Below, piece by piece: positions 18,549-27,702 of a DNA stretch of 64,000 nucleotides. The notes under the pieces were generated by a model. It saw only the letters and a list, made by a program, of their open reading frames with translations, had not been told where the DNA came from and ran no database searches. Source of the stretch: JBDIAG01 sp047974565 (GTDB lineage: Bacteria; Actinomycetota; Actinomycetes; Actinomycetales; CAWJMD01). A program made the translations under genes and the position numbers. The stretch covers positions 124,001 to 188,000 of the forward strand of contig JBKECN010000024.1 of NCBI GenBank assembly GCA_047974565.1. Reading direction: 5' to 3'. The stretch's first letter is position 1. The number at the start of each line of letters is the position of its first letter.

Positions 18549-19444
18549 GCCCCCGTGCCCGGGCCGCGCTGGTGTCCCTGACTCTGATCACCGTAGCCGT
18601 GATCGTGGCCGCCACGCTGGTCGGCAGGTCCGACGACGACGAGCACCCAGTCACGTCGACGCAGGCCTCCACGCCAGCCGGTGCCTGGCCGGAGGCCGCT
18701 TCCACCGGCCTGTCGGATTGCCCGGAGCCGAAGGTCACGCAGGGATCCGAGATCGTCATCGACGAGCCCAACACCGTGCTGGAGAATGTCGAACTCCGCG
18801 ACGCAGTGATCAACGTCAAGGCCCCAGGCGTGGTCATCCGATGCGTACGCATCACCGGCTCGGGATACTTCGGCATCGACAACACCGCGACCCCTGACGA
18901 CGAGGTGCCCGACCTGGTGATCGACCGGGTGGAGATCGACTGCCGCGCAGCCTCGGTAGGGCTGCTGATCAAGGGTGCCTCGGTCTCCCGAGCGGACATC
19001 TCGGGGTGTGCCGACGCCATCCGGGTGGCCGGCAGCGACGTCACCATCTCCGGCTCCTACTGTCACGATCTCTACTCCTCCGGCGAAGACCTCCACGCAG
19101 ACTGCATCCAGAGCACTGGTGGCACGGACAACTTGGTGATCGAGAACAACTCACTGTGGGGCTGGGATACCTCCGACATCCTGTTGGGGCTGGAGGGGGG
19201 CGAGTCGCGGGGTGTGATCATTCGTGGCAATCGGCTGATGTCCGACCCCGATCGCGAGCCGGCGCCCGCCTTTCTCACCTACGTGAGCGGCTCAGACACC
19301 CAGGTGACGGACAACCGCTTCTCCAGGCGGTTCACCTACGGCCCGTGCACTCTCATCGGCGGGGCCACCGCCGAGACCATTCGATGGTCGGGCAATGTCT
19401 GGGATGACGACGGATCGGCGCTGGAGGTGGACGCATGCACCTGA
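18545..19444 (+). CDS. Membrane-anchored right-handed beta-helix protein
   Basis: The GTG at 18545 overlaps the previous stop (GTGA); 299 residues. An uncleaved-looking signal anchor covers about residues 8-27 (LVSLTLITVAVIVAATLVG), then a Ser/Thr/Ala spacer, then parallel beta-helix turns (VLENVELRDAVINV, VVIRCVRITGSGYFGIDN, LVIENNSLWGWDTSD). It resembles the C-terminal domain of the secreted protein at 12362 in layout. A lyase, hydrolase or glycan-binding role at the outer surface is likely. The last ten bases overlap the next glycosyltransferase. Confidence 0.78.
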   Translation: MSPRARAALVSLTLITVAVIVAATLVGRSDDDEHPVTSTQASTPAGAWPEAASTGLSDCPEPKVTQGSEIVIDEPNTVLENVELRDAVINVKAPGVVIRCVRITGSGYFGIDNTATPDDEVPDLVIDRVEIDCRAASVGLLIKGASVSRADISGCADAIRVAGSDVTISGSYCHDLYSSGEDLHADCIQSTGGTDNLVIENNSLWGWDTSDILLGLEGGESRGVIIRGNRLMSDPDREPAPAFLTYVSGSDTQVTDNRFSRRFTYGPCTLIGGATAETIRWSGNVWDDDGSALEVDACT

Positions 19445-20742
19445 CGCCAGCCGACCAGCCCAGCGCCGCACGGCGCAGGCCCCTGGGGGCCACTGTGCTG
19501 GCCCGATTTCGCGCCTACCTGCAAAGACTGGCCCGGTCGGCTCGGCGTCGTCTCGGATCGTTTGACCGTGCCGGGCAGATTGACAAGGACTCTTCCAGCC
19601 GGCCCACAGTGCTCGTCTACGCGCCCTTCTCCTTCAACGGCAGGGGACCCGCGGAGAGTTGCGCGGCCATCCTCTCCGCTTTCGACAGGCAGGAAGCCCG
19701 GACCGTTCTGTATGGATGCCGGTTCCGTCGGCCGATGCCCGAGGGAGTCGAGTTGCGGCCCTCGGTGGCGACCTGGGGTCGATACCTGCCGTGGCGCTTC
19801 GTGGCCCGGCGCGCGCTCAGACGTCTCGACGCCGACTTTGCTCGCGCACTGCGCAGTTGCGATCCGGCCACGACAATCGCCTACTTCTGGCCCGACCCGC
19901 CGCCCGATCTGGTGACGGCCGCAAACGTACGTGGCGTTCTCACGGTCCGCGAGATGATCAATACCGCCTGCGCCACAGCGGGGCCCATCCTCGACGCCGC
20001 CTACGCCCAGGCCGGGCTGCCCCCCGACCATCCGGTCACCCCCCAGAAGATCAGTCAGGAGGTCGATGAACTCGGCCGGCACGACTACTTCTTCGCCTCC
20101 AACCCCGAGGTCGAACGGTCTCTGCAGGCTTTGGGCATCGACCGGTCCCACATTCTGCGAACCACCTTCGGCTGGTCCGCCCAGCGACTCGGCCCCGCGA
20201 CCGCGCAGCGCCGTTCTGAGCGGACCCGGTTCATCTGCCTGGGCTCCCTGGGTGTGCGCAAGGGCGTTCCCGTTCTGCTGCAGGCGTGGCGGCAGGCAGG
20301 CCTGGACGCCGACCTCCTGCTCGTCGGTCACCTCGACGAGGCGATCGCTGATCTACTGGCGGAACATCACGACCCCACGGTGGAAGTCAGGGACTTCACC
20401 TCGGACGTCGGTGCGCTGCTGCGATCCTGCGACGTGTTCGTCTTTCCGACCTTCGAGGAGGGCGGTCCCCAGGTCACCTATGAAGCCGCGGGGTGCGGCC
20501 TTGCGATCATCACCACCCCGATGGGTGCCGCCAGGCTGGTGGACACCGGCAACACCGGGATCGTGGTCGAAGCCGGTTCGGTGAGCGAACTAACCGCCGC
20601 CATCCGCCTGCTCCACGAGAACCCCGACCTGCGCGCACGATACGGCCGCAACGCCGAGACTGCCGCTGCCAGCTACGAGTACCGGGTGGTGGGCCGCCAG
20701 CGGCAACGTCAACTGGTGGGCCTACTTGCTGGTGGGCCATGA
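19435..20742 (+). CDS. Glycosyltransferase, GT4-like
   Basis: 435 residues with a basic N-terminus of about 50 residues before the GT-B fold begins at VLVYAPFSFNGRGPAES. The C-terminal domain has FICLGSLGVRKGVPVLLQA and the donor site FPTFEEGGPQVTYEAAGCG, in which the usual E-x7-E is E-x6-E-like. It starts inside the beta-helix gene (10-bp overlap) and its 3' end overlaps the convergent aminotransferase by 21 bp. Cytoplasmic sugar transfer is expected; specificity is unknown. Confidence 0.82.
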   Translation: MHLTPADQPSAARRRPLGATVLARFRAYLQRLARSARRRLGSFDRAGQIDKDSSSRPTVLVYAPFSFNGRGPAESCAAILSAFDRQEARTVLYGCRFRRPMPEGVELRPSVATWGRYLPWRFVARRALRRLDADFARALRSCDPATTIAYFWPDPPPDLVTAANVRGVLTVREMINTACATAGPILDAAYAQAGLPPDHPVTPQKISQEVDELGRHDYFFASNPEVERSLQALGIDRSHILRTTFGWSAQRLGPATAQRRSERTRFICLGSLGVRKGVPVLLQAWRQAGLDADLLLVGHLDEAIADLLAEHHDPTVEVRDFTSDVGALLRSCDVFVFPTFEEGGPQVTYEAAGCGLAIITTPMGAARLVDTGNTGIVVEAGSVSELTAAIRLLHENPDLRARYGRNAETAAASYEYRVVGRQRQRQLVGLLAGGP

Positions 20743-21843
20743 CTGAGCCACCGCGTCGGCGAGCCCAGTAGCGACTCGCTCCTGCTGGCTTGCCGTCAGA
20801 TGCGGGAACATCGGGAGCGACAGGATGCGGCCGGCAGCGGCCTCGCTGACCGGGAACTGCCCGCTCCGGTAGCCGAGATGGGCGTAGGCGGGAGACAGCG
20901 GTACCGGAGTCGGATAGTGGATGGCGACGCCGATACCGCTGGAGGTCATGGCCTGCATCACCAGGTCCCGGTTCTCCACCTGGATCACGTACAGATGCCA
21001 GACGTCCCGGTTCCCCGGGCGAACGGCAGGCAGCACGACACCCTCGACGGAACTCAAGAGCTCTTGGTAGCGATCGGCGGCGGTTCTGCGGGCAGCGTTC
21101 CAGCCCTCCAGACGCCGCAACTTGGCCCTGAGCACCGGAGCCTGGAGTGCGTCCAGCCGGGCATTCATTCCCACCCGCTCGTGGACGTACTTCACCGCGC
21201 TGCCATGCGCGGCCATACTCCGCACGACCGCGGCCAGGTCGTCGTCATTGCACATGACCGCCCCAGCATCGCCCGCCGCACCCAGATTCTTGCCGGGGTA
21301 GAAGCTGGTGCCTGCCAGGCGTCCCAACGCACCGGCGGTTCCCGCCGTGGATGTGGCCCCCTGTGCCTGAGCGGCATCCTCCACGACAGCGACACCGTGA
21401 GCCCTCGCGACGGCCAGAACCTCGGCCATCGGCGCAGTCTGCCCATACAGGTGCACCGGAACGATGGCCCGGGTCCGAGCAGAGATGACCGCCTCGATCG
21501 CCGAGGGGTCGATGAGCAGGTGATCCGGGTCCACGTCGACAAAGACCGGCACCGCACCAATACGCGAGGCCGCCTCAGCGGTGGCGATGAAGGTGTTCGC
21601 CGGCATGACGACCTCGTCCCCGGCCTGAACACCGGCAGCACGGTAGGCCAGTTCGAGCGCATCGGTCCCATTGGAGACGCCCACGACGTGCCGGACTCCG
21701 AGATAGGCCGCGAACTCTTGCTCGAATGCCGAGACCTCGGGCCCGCCGATGAATGCTGCAGCCTCGAATGCGGCCCGCCATCCGGGCAGCACTTCGTCGA
21801 CGATCTCGGCCTGTTGGGAGGCCAGATCAAGGAAAGGAATCAC
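20722..21843 (-). CDS. DegT/DnrJ/EryC1/StrS-family sugar aminotransferase
   Basis: 373 residues from a GTG at 21843. Fold-type I PLP enzyme: the internal aldimine lysine lies in SFYPGKNLGAAGDAG, the cofactor aspartate in VVEDAAQAQGA, and the substrate side in VGVSNGTDALELAY. Enzymes of this class aminate keto-sugar nucleotides at C3 or C4. FdtB- and QdtB-like 3-aminotransferases have a similar SFYPGKNLGA motif, so a 3-amino sugar is possible (inference). It is the last gene of the minus-strand sugar operon, 28 bp after the acetyltransferase gene. Confidence 0.9.
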   Translation of the reverse strand: MIPFLDLASQQAEIVDEVLPGWRAAFEAAAFIGGPEVSAFEQEFAAYLGVRHVVGVSNGTDALELAYRAAGVQAGDEVVMPANTFIATAEAASRIGAVPVFVDVDPDHLLIDPSAIEAVISARTRAIVPVHLYGQTAPMAEVLAVARAHGVAVVEDAAQAQGATSTAGTAGALGRLAGTSFYPGKNLGAAGDAGAVMCNDDDLAAVVRSMAAHGSAVKYVHERVGMNARLDALQAPVLRAKLRRLEGWNAARRTAADRYQELLSSVEGVVLPAVRPGNRDVWHLYVIQVENRDLVMQAMTSSGIGVAIHYPTPVPLSPAYAHLGYRSGQFPVSEAAAGRILSLPMFPHLTASQQERVATGLADAVAQSWPTSK

Positions 21844-21871
21844 GTTCCACCCGTACCTTCACGTGGTTTCG

Positions 21872-22519
21872 TCATGAGCCATCCCGGCGCGCCAACGGTC
21901 TGGCCGGAACGCCCCCCCAGACTTCGCCATCGGGTATATCGGTCAGGGCCGCCGATCCCATACCCAGGACTGCCGACGCGCCGACTGTGATCCCGGGATG
22001 CAGGCTCGCACCCATGCCCAGGTAGGCCGCCGACCGGATCTGGACCCCCCCGCCGGCCAACACCCCTGCGGCCAAGGTGGCGTACGCGTCCACTCGGCAA
22101 TCATGGGTGAGAACGCAAGTCGGCATGAGCACCACATGCTCACCCACGAGGACGTCCGTCGTCAGCACGACGCCGGCCAGGACTATGGATCCCCGGCCAA
22201 GGCGCACGCCGGCAGGCACCTGTGCGGACGGGTGCGCGAGCGGGACGTATCGATCCGGCCCGACGCCGAGCCGGGTCAGCCGGTCGACGATCCCGCGCCG
22301 ACCCGCCCCGGACCCGACACAGACGACGAGGCCGCCCTGCAGTTCCGCTGCCAGGTCGATCGGGCCCAGCACGTCCACTCCAGCGCACGTGGTGCCATGC
22401 CGGGAGGGGTCGTCGTCGAGGATGCCCAGCACGGGCTGATCGGCCGCTCGGGCAGCCTCGACAGCCTCACGCGCCAACCCTGAGGCGGCCAGCAGATACA
22501 CCGGTGCCGGAGCGCTCAT
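21872..22519 (-). CDS. NeuD/PglD-type sugar O- or N-acetyltransferase (left-handed beta-helix)
   Basis: The ATG at 22519 overlaps the upstream stop (ATGA); 215 residues. An N-terminal Rossmann-like part (VYLLAASGLAREAVEAARA) is followed by hexapeptide-repeat turns. The catalytic histidine is probably in VLTHDCRVDAYATLA, as in PglD. The C-terminus ends VWGGVPARPLARR, typical of the family. Together with two aminotransferases it likely makes an N-acetylated amino sugar nucleotide; the acyl donor is expected to be acetyl-CoA. Confidence 0.88.
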   Translation of the reverse strand: MSAPAPVYLLAASGLAREAVEAARAADQPVLGILDDDPSRHGTTCAGVDVLGPIDLAAELQGGLVVCVGSGAGRRGIVDRLTRLGVGPDRYVPLAHPSAQVPAGVRLGRGSIVLAGVVLTTDVLVGEHVVLMPTCVLTHDCRVDAYATLAAGVLAGGGVQIRSAAYLGMGASLHPGITVGASAVLGMGSAALTDIPDGEVWGGVPARPLARRDGS

Positions 22520-23343
22520 CCCCGACTCGACTCGTCGCGCAGCCACACCTGTGGGTGGCGCGAGCCGACCGTGGCCAGCAGCTTGGCGATGAGGCTGACC
22601 CCCAGGAAGACTCCCATTTTGGCGACGAGGGTGGGACGCTCGCGCAGCACCGCCCCCAGATCCGACCAACTCGTCCGGCTGTCGACGGACAGGGTGCTGC
22701 CGGCGGCATAGGCGCTTCGAGTACCGGCCGCCACCCGGACCCGGCGCCGCACCAGGTCGCGCAACCGCCGTGGCGCATTCACCGCGACGGCCGCCCCCGG
22801 CACAATCACCCGCTCGTCGGGGCGGAACGAACTCGACATCACCAGATCGTCGGCGGTAACGCCGTCCAAGGAGCCCACCCGCCGGTGCGCTTCCTCGGTC
22901 ACGGCAACCACGCCCCGACCGAAGGCTCCGGCCCGAACTTCGGGCAACCTCTCCCAGACATCGAGATAGGCCTTGACAAGCACGGGCAGCCCGTCGCGGG
23001 AGATGACCCGGCTGGGCGCCGCGACCTGCACTCCGGGCGTGTGGAAAGCGGTCAACAACACGTCGATCCCAGCTCGGTCGATGACGACGTCGGCATCGAC
23101 GTAAACCCTGGGGAAGCTGGTACACACCTCGTCTCCGAGCCGCAGTGCGTTCGACTTCGATGCCACCGTCGTCTCCAGCACCAGCACCCCGGGCGCAGCC
23201 CCAGCGACCTCGGCGGTGTTATCGGTACATCCGTTGCACACCACTACAACCTCATGCGCGGGCTCGACGTCACCTACCAGGACGTCCAGGAGACGTCCCA
23301 CCACCGACGCCTCGTTATGGGCCGGAATGATGATGCTAGCCAT
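22516..23343 (-). CDS. Glycosyltransferase family 2
   Basis: 275 residues with a GGAGGA RBS 5 bp from the ATG. SIIIPAHNEASVVGRLLD opens the GT-A fold, VVVVCNGCTDNTAEVA binds the nucleotide, and VYVDADVVIDR is the DxD metal motif. The C-terminal part has a hydrophobic stretch (AKMGVFLGVSLIAKLLATV) that may contact the membrane. It is followed by a four-base overlap with the acetyltransferase gene and preceded by a 69-bp gap from another GT2 gene. Confidence 0.86.
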   Translation of the reverse strand: MASIIIPAHNEASVVGRLLDVLVGDVEPAHEVVVVCNGCTDNTAEVAGAAPGVLVLETTVASKSNALRLGDEVCTSFPRVYVDADVVIDRAGIDVLLTAFHTPGVQVAAPSRVISRDGLPVLVKAYLDVWERLPEVRAGAFGRGVVAVTEEAHRRVGSLDGVTADDLVMSSSFRPDERVIVPGAAVAVNAPRRLRDLVRRRVRVAAGTRSAYAAGSTLSVDSRTSWSDLGAVLRERPTLVAKMGVFLGVSLIAKLLATVGSRHPQVWLRDESSRG

Positions 23344-23412
23344 GTCCGTCCTCCCGTCGGAGTGATCCCTGAACTGGGTCGTGCCCGGGCTGTGTGGCCC
23401 CTGTCGGCGGTG

Positions 23413-24474
23413 CTAGAGACCGGCAAGGTCTTGCCTTCTCGATCGCAACGCCCACCTGACTCGTTCAGCGGCGAGCGCAGCACGCCGACTCACTCCCCCT
23501 GCCTTGCCGCGCCCCGGGTTGGTCAGGTCGGCCCACGCCCAGCACCGGGCATCGACGATGTCCGGGCTGGTCTGGATGGCGAAGTCGCGGTAGGTCTGCA
23601 GGACCTCCACCGAACCGGTGTCCACGGCCAGCAGTACTCCACGAAGGACGGCTTCGCGGGCCAGGCTGTGTCGCGCGCGAAGCCGCAGGTCACCGGGTCC
23701 GGGCGGGCCCGGGTCGCTTTCTCGAGCGAAGAATTCGTCGAAAACGTCTCGCACCTGAGTCATGTCGTCCAGCGCCCCACCGAAGTTCACGGTGTGCATA
23801 TTCGTCGCATGGACTCGGTAATGGGCCTGGACGGCTCCCCCGACGTAGCCCACATCGCCGCACTCGGCTGCGCGAAGCCACATCAGCAGGTCCGCGGCAT
23901 GCGGGAACCGGGGATCATAGCCGCCGGTGGCCTCCAGCACGCGACGGCGCATGACCACCTCGGGACTCGTGATGAGGTTGCGGCCCCGCGCAGCGACGCT
24001 CGCAAGCCACTGCGCGCCCGACCAGGTCTGCCACCAGGTGAGCCGGGGCTCCACCCGGGTCGGCTCGGTCGTGAAGGATCTGATCGCTCCATACACCAGC
24101 CCGACCTCGCGATGAGCCTCCATCAGGGCAACCGCCCGGGTGAGGGCGTCCCTGGCGAGCAGATCATCGGCCGACACCAGGGCGACGTACTCACCTCGGG
24201 CGCTGGCCAGGCCGTCGTTGTAGGTCGCGATGTGTCGTCGGTTGGTCTCGTGGCGCAGCAGTTCCACATTCTCGTGCCGCTGCGCCAGCCCTTCGGCCAC
24301 CTCGATACTGCCATCGGTCGACTTGTCGTCGACGATCACCACGTCGACCTCCAGCCCTGATTGTGCCCGTGCCGAATCGACTGCGGCAGGCAGGTAGGCG
24401 CCGTAGTTGTAGTGCGGGATGACCACGGTGACCCGAGGCCTTCGAGTCAGCGGGCGTGGGCGGTGGACCCTCAT
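23413..24474 (-). CDS. Glycosyltransferase family 2
   Basis: The ATG at 24474 overlaps the upstream aminotransferase stop (ATGA) and gives 353 residues; an in-frame ATG at 24495 is less likely. GT2 landmarks are VTVVIPHYNYGAYLPAAVD, VVIVDDKSTDGSIEVA and the metal motif in VALVSADDLLARDAL. GGYDPRFPHAADLLMWLRAA is the acceptor-side region with the usual late catalytic acid. It shares the operon that makes an amino sugar nucleotide, so it may transfer that sugar (inference). Confidence 0.87.
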   Translation of the reverse strand: MRVHRPRPLTRRPRVTVVIPHYNYGAYLPAAVDSARAQSGLEVDVVIVDDKSTDGSIEVAEGLAQRHENVELLRHETNRRHIATYNDGLASARGEYVALVSADDLLARDALTRAVALMEAHREVGLVYGAIRSFTTEPTRVEPRLTWWQTWSGAQWLASVAARGRNLITSPEVVMRRRVLEATGGYDPRFPHAADLLMWLRAAECGDVGYVGGAVQAHYRVHATNMHTVNFGGALDDMTQVRDVFDEFFARESDPGPPGPGDLRLRARHSLAREAVLRGVLLAVDTGSVEVLQTYRDFAIQTSPDIVDARCWAWADLTNPGRGKAGGVSRRAALAAERVRWALRSRRQDLAGL

Positions 24475-25649
24475 CCCGGCGCGCGAGCCGAGCACACAGC
24501 CGCAAGGACCCGCCCCAACTCATCCTCGGTGAGGTCGTGGTACAGCGGAAGGATGAGGGTGTTGTCGGACAGCCGCTCGCTCACCGACAACTCCGAACGG
24601 GCGGAGCCGACGTACGCCGGCTGCCGATGCGCGCACATGATCCCCCGGCGAGCGGAGATGCCGTGCTCGGCGAGATGCTCTAGCAGACGGTCTCGGCTGA
24701 CGCCGAACTCCGGGAGCACCTGGACCCACAGGGATTGGAAGTTCGCGCTGCCGTACTCGGGGTCGGCCACCAGCCGAAGGCCCGGCAACTGGTTCAGGAC
24801 GTCGCGGTAGCGCTCGGCAAGTTCCCGGCGCCGCTGCACCATGGCGTCCAGCTTGCCCAGCTGCACCAGGCCCACCGCAGCCTGGATGTCCGTCATCCGG
24901 TAGTTGTACGCCCGCTCGACATACTCCTCCGCGGGGGCCAACACGCTCGCGTGCCGGGCGGCCGCCGACACGCTCATCCCGTGCTCTCGCAACCGCCGGG
25001 CTCGCTCGGCCCATTCCTGATGGCCAGTGGTGAGCATGCCGCCCTCGCCGGTGGTCAGCAGCTTGCGAGGGTGGAAGGACCACGCCGCCACGTCGGCCCC
25101 GGTGCCCACGGGCCGCCCCCGGTACGTCGACCCGGCCGCGCAGGCGGCGTCCTCGACCACGACGATGCCGAGCGGGTCGCACAGCTCGCGGATCGCGACC
25201 AGGTCCACCGGGATCCCGCCCTGGTCGACGGCGATCACCGCCTTCGTGGCCGGGGTCAGCGCCGCCTCGATCGTCTCGGGGGTGACGTTGCCGGTGCGCA
25301 CGTCCACGTCGCAGAACACCGGGTTGGCGCCGACGTAGGTGGGGGCGTTGGCGGTCGCGATGAAGGAGAAGGACGGGACCACCACGTCGTCGCCCGGCTG
25401 GACCCCCGCAACGATGAGGGCAACGTGCAGCGCGGTCGTGCAACTCGACATCGCGACGCCGAAGGGTGCCTGCACCCGAGCGGCGAAAGCGCGCTCGAAC
25501 TCGGCGACCCGCGGCCCCTGCGCCACCCACCCCGAACGCACCGCCTCGGCGGCCGCCTGGGCCTCCTCTTCACCGAGCCAGGGCCGCATGACATTGATCC
25601 GGCTCAGGCTCGGCTCGGCTGCCGGGCTGGGCTCCAGGGTCTGGCTCAC
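24471..25649 (-). CDS. DegT/DnrJ/EryC1/StrS-family sugar aminotransferase
   Basis: 392 residues from a GTG that overlaps the upstream epimerase stop (GTGA). The PLP lysine is in SFHPRKLLTTGEGG and the cofactor aspartate in VVVEDAACAAGSTY. The opening INVMRPWLGEEEAQAAAEAV and the ending LPLYHDLTEDELGRV match the PseC/ArnB/perosamine-synthase branch, which usually aminates at C4. This differs from the second aminotransferase of the operon (20722), so the final sugar may carry two nitrogens or the operon may feed two sugars (inference). Confidence 0.9.
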   Translation of the reverse strand: MSQTLEPSPAAEPSLSRINVMRPWLGEEEAQAAAEAVRSGWVAQGPRVAEFERAFAARVQAPFGVAMSSCTTALHVALIVAGVQPGDDVVVPSFSFIATANAPTYVGANPVFCDVDVRTGNVTPETIEAALTPATKAVIAVDQGGIPVDLVAIRELCDPLGIVVVEDAACAAGSTYRGRPVGTGADVAAWSFHPRKLLTTGEGGMLTTGHQEWAERARRLREHGMSVSAAARHASVLAPAEEYVERAYNYRMTDIQAAVGLVQLGKLDAMVQRRRELAERYRDVLNQLPGLRLVADPEYGSANFQSLWVQVLPEFGVSRDRLLEHLAEHGISARRGIMCAHRQPAYVGSARSELSVSERLSDNTLILPLYHDLTEDELGRVLAAVCSARAPG

Positions 25650-26650
25650 GCGTGCCCCGCCTCCGCCACGGCACGCCCGGCCGCCACCACCTCACGCTGG
25701 GGACGCCACCAGTCCACCAGCGCGCGCAAGCCCTCGTCCAGACCGACCGTGGGCACCCACCCGAGATCCCGCTGCGCAGCGCCGATGTCGGCCAGCCTGC
25801 GGGTGACCCCGTTGACCGCCCGCTCCGGACCGTGCTCGACCCCCAGGTCGGAGTCCATCGCCCGCAGCAACGCCTCGGCCAGACCCAGCAACGAGGTCTC
25901 CGTGCTGGAGGCGATGTTGTACACGCCTTCACGCACGTCCGAGGCGGCGGCCAGGATGTTCGCCCGGGCGATGTCAGTGGTGTACACGAAGTCCATGGTC
26001 TGGCGGCCGTCACCGAAGATCAGCGGCGGCAATCCGTCGGCGATCCGCTCCATCCAGCGCACCAGCACCTCGGTGTACAGGCCATGGATGTCCATCCGGG
26101 GGCCGTACACGTTGAAGTAGCGCAGGGCTACGTAGTCCAGGCCGGACATAGCCCGGAAACTGCGCGCCATCGACTCGTTGAAGGTCTTGGCTGCGCCGTA
26201 GAAGGTGTCGTTGTTGTAGGGGTGGTGGCGCTCGCCGGTGGGGAACTCCTCGGCCAGCCCGTACACCGACGCGGACGAGGAGAGCACCAGCTTGTCCACC
26301 CCGGCTTGCGCGGCTGCCTCGATCACGTTGTAGGTACCGTCCACCAGGACCTGCAGAGCAAGCCGCGGTTCCTGGGCGCACTGGGTGATCCGGATCGCGG
26401 CGAGGTGGAAGACCAGGTCTTTGCCCGCGGACAGGTCACGTACCAGGTCGACGTCCCCGATATCGCCCTCGATCACCGAGACCTGCGGCGCGGCAGCGGC
26501 GTCGGCGAGGTTGGCCCGGCTGCCGCGCACGAAGTTGTCCAGCACGTCGATCTGGGCCGCGCCGGCGGCGACCAGTTGATCCACGACGGTGGAGCCGATC
26601 GTGCCGGCCCCGCCGGTCACCAGCACCCGGGCACCGGAAAGCTGTGTCAT
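25646..26650 (-). CDS. NAD-dependent epimerase/dehydratase (extended SDR)
   Basis: The ATG at 26650 overlaps the upstream stop (ATGA); 334 residues. The nucleotide fingerprint is LVTGGAGTIGSTVVDQL and the catalytic set is LSSSASVYG with YGAAK (Y-x3-K). This is the UDP-glucose 4-epimerase/dehydratase-like group acting on nucleotide sugars. The open frame extends into the oxidoreductase gene upstream, but the SDR fold begins here. It supplies the keto or epimerised sugar used by the downstream aminotransferases (inference). Confidence 0.9.
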   Translation of the reverse strand: MTQLSGARVLVTGGAGTIGSTVVDQLVAAGAAQIDVLDNFVRGSRANLADAAAAPQVSVIEGDIGDVDLVRDLSAGKDLVFHLAAIRITQCAQEPRLALQVLVDGTYNVIEAAAQAGVDKLVLSSSASVYGLAEEFPTGERHHPYNNDTFYGAAKTFNESMARSFRAMSGLDYVALRYFNVYGPRMDIHGLYTEVLVRWMERIADGLPPLIFGDGRQTMDFVYTTDIARANILAAASDVREGVYNIASSTETSLLGLAEALLRAMDSDLGVEHGPERAVNGVTRRLADIGAAQRDLGWVPTVGLDEGLRALVDWWRPQREVVAAGRAVAEAGHA

Positions 26651-27702
26651 GCGAGGGCTCCTTCGTGATTGAGGGTGGTGGGCAGGCCGGCCGAACGCAG
26701 GCTGGTCGAGGCGGCGTCCAGCACCGACAGCACCCGCAGGCCCGCGCGCCCATCGGTCGCCGGGGCCGTACCGGTCTCCACCGCTTCGCCGAAGGCCTCG
26801 ACCATGGACGCCAGCGCCTCCCGCTCCTCCAGGGCCGGCGCGAACATGTCCCCGAGCCGGTACGAGACGACCGCCCGAGCCCGTTCGGCCAGATCGTCCC
26901 CGGACGCCACCGTGGTGAGGTCGACCCCGCGATCGTAGACGCTCAGCCGTTGCTGGGGGTTCAGGTCGTCCCACACCAGGGTCCGGCGGCTGCCGCCGAT
27001 GACCATCCGTCGGATCTTGGTGGGGCTCAACCAGTTGACGTGGATGCTGGCGATGCCGCCGCCGGGCAGAGCCATGCTCAGATAGGCCACACATGCCCGG
27101 CCGGCACCGATCGGATCGGCACCGTGGGCCGCGACATACGGCGGGTTCATCCCGGCCGGAAGTAGGAAGTCAAGGATGGACAGGTCATGTGGCGCCAGGT
27201 CCCAGACCACGTCAACGTCCGGCTGGACGAGCCCGAGGTTGATCCGCACCGAATCGATGAAGTGGATGTCGCCCAGGTCACCTGCGGTGATCATCTCGCG
27301 AATCCGGCGCACCGCCGGGGTATAGCAGTACGTGTGATCGCACATCAGGATCACCCCGGCCCGCTGGGCCGCCTCGACCATCTCCCTTCCGGCGGCCAGC
27401 GAGGAGGCCAGCGGCTTCTCCACCAGGACGTGCACACCGGCAGAGATCGCCGCCATCGCGATCGGGTGATGGGTGGCCGCGGGAGTGGCGATCGCGACCG
27501 CATCGACATCGCCGCGGGCCAGCAACTCGTCCACGCCACGGACCACGTCCACCTCGGTGCGGCCGGCCAGTACCTGCCGAGCTCGCTGGGTGTCCTGGTC
27601 GCAGACAGCGACCAGTTGCCAGCGGCTGCTAGCGGCGAAGTTCCGGATCAGGTTGGGACCCCAGTAGCCCGCGCCGATCACCGCAACGCGTTGTCGCGCC
27701 AT
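26647..27702 (-). CDS. Gfo/Idh/MocA-family sugar oxidoreductase
   Basis: 351 residues. The NAD-binding motif is VAVIGAGYWGPNLIRNF, the catalytic lysine is in VLVEKPLASSLAAG, and DLAPHDLSILDFLL holds the conserved histidine. The overall pattern resembles WlbA/WbpB-type enzymes that oxidise C3 of a UDP-sugar. It is the first gene of a seven-gene operon in which four junctions are four-base overlaps. A purine-rich AGGTGGGGG precedes the ATG. The 499-bp divergent interval upstream should hold its promoter. Confidence 0.9.
   Translation of the reverse strand: MARQRVAVIGAGYWGPNLIRNFAASSRWQLVAVCDQDTQRARQVLAGRTEVDVVRGVDELLARGDVDAVAIATPAATHHPIAMAAISAGVHVLVEKPLASSLAAGREMVEAAQRAGVILMCDHTYCYTPAVRRIREMITAGDLGDIHFIDSVRINLGLVQPDVDVVWDLAPHDLSILDFLLPAGMNPPYVAAHGADPIGAGRACVAYLSMALPGGGIASIHVNWLSPTKIRRMVIGGSRRTLVWDDLNPQQRLSVYDRGVDLTTVASGDDLAERARAVVSYRLGDMFAPALEEREALASMVEAFGEAVETGTAPATDGRAGLRVLSVLDAASTSLRSAGLPTTLNHEGALA

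Noticed and set aside
22222..24360. 712-codon plus-strand frame across the sugar operon
   Set aside because: Runs opposite three well-supported genes and has the Arg/Pro/His-rich composition of a shadow frame.
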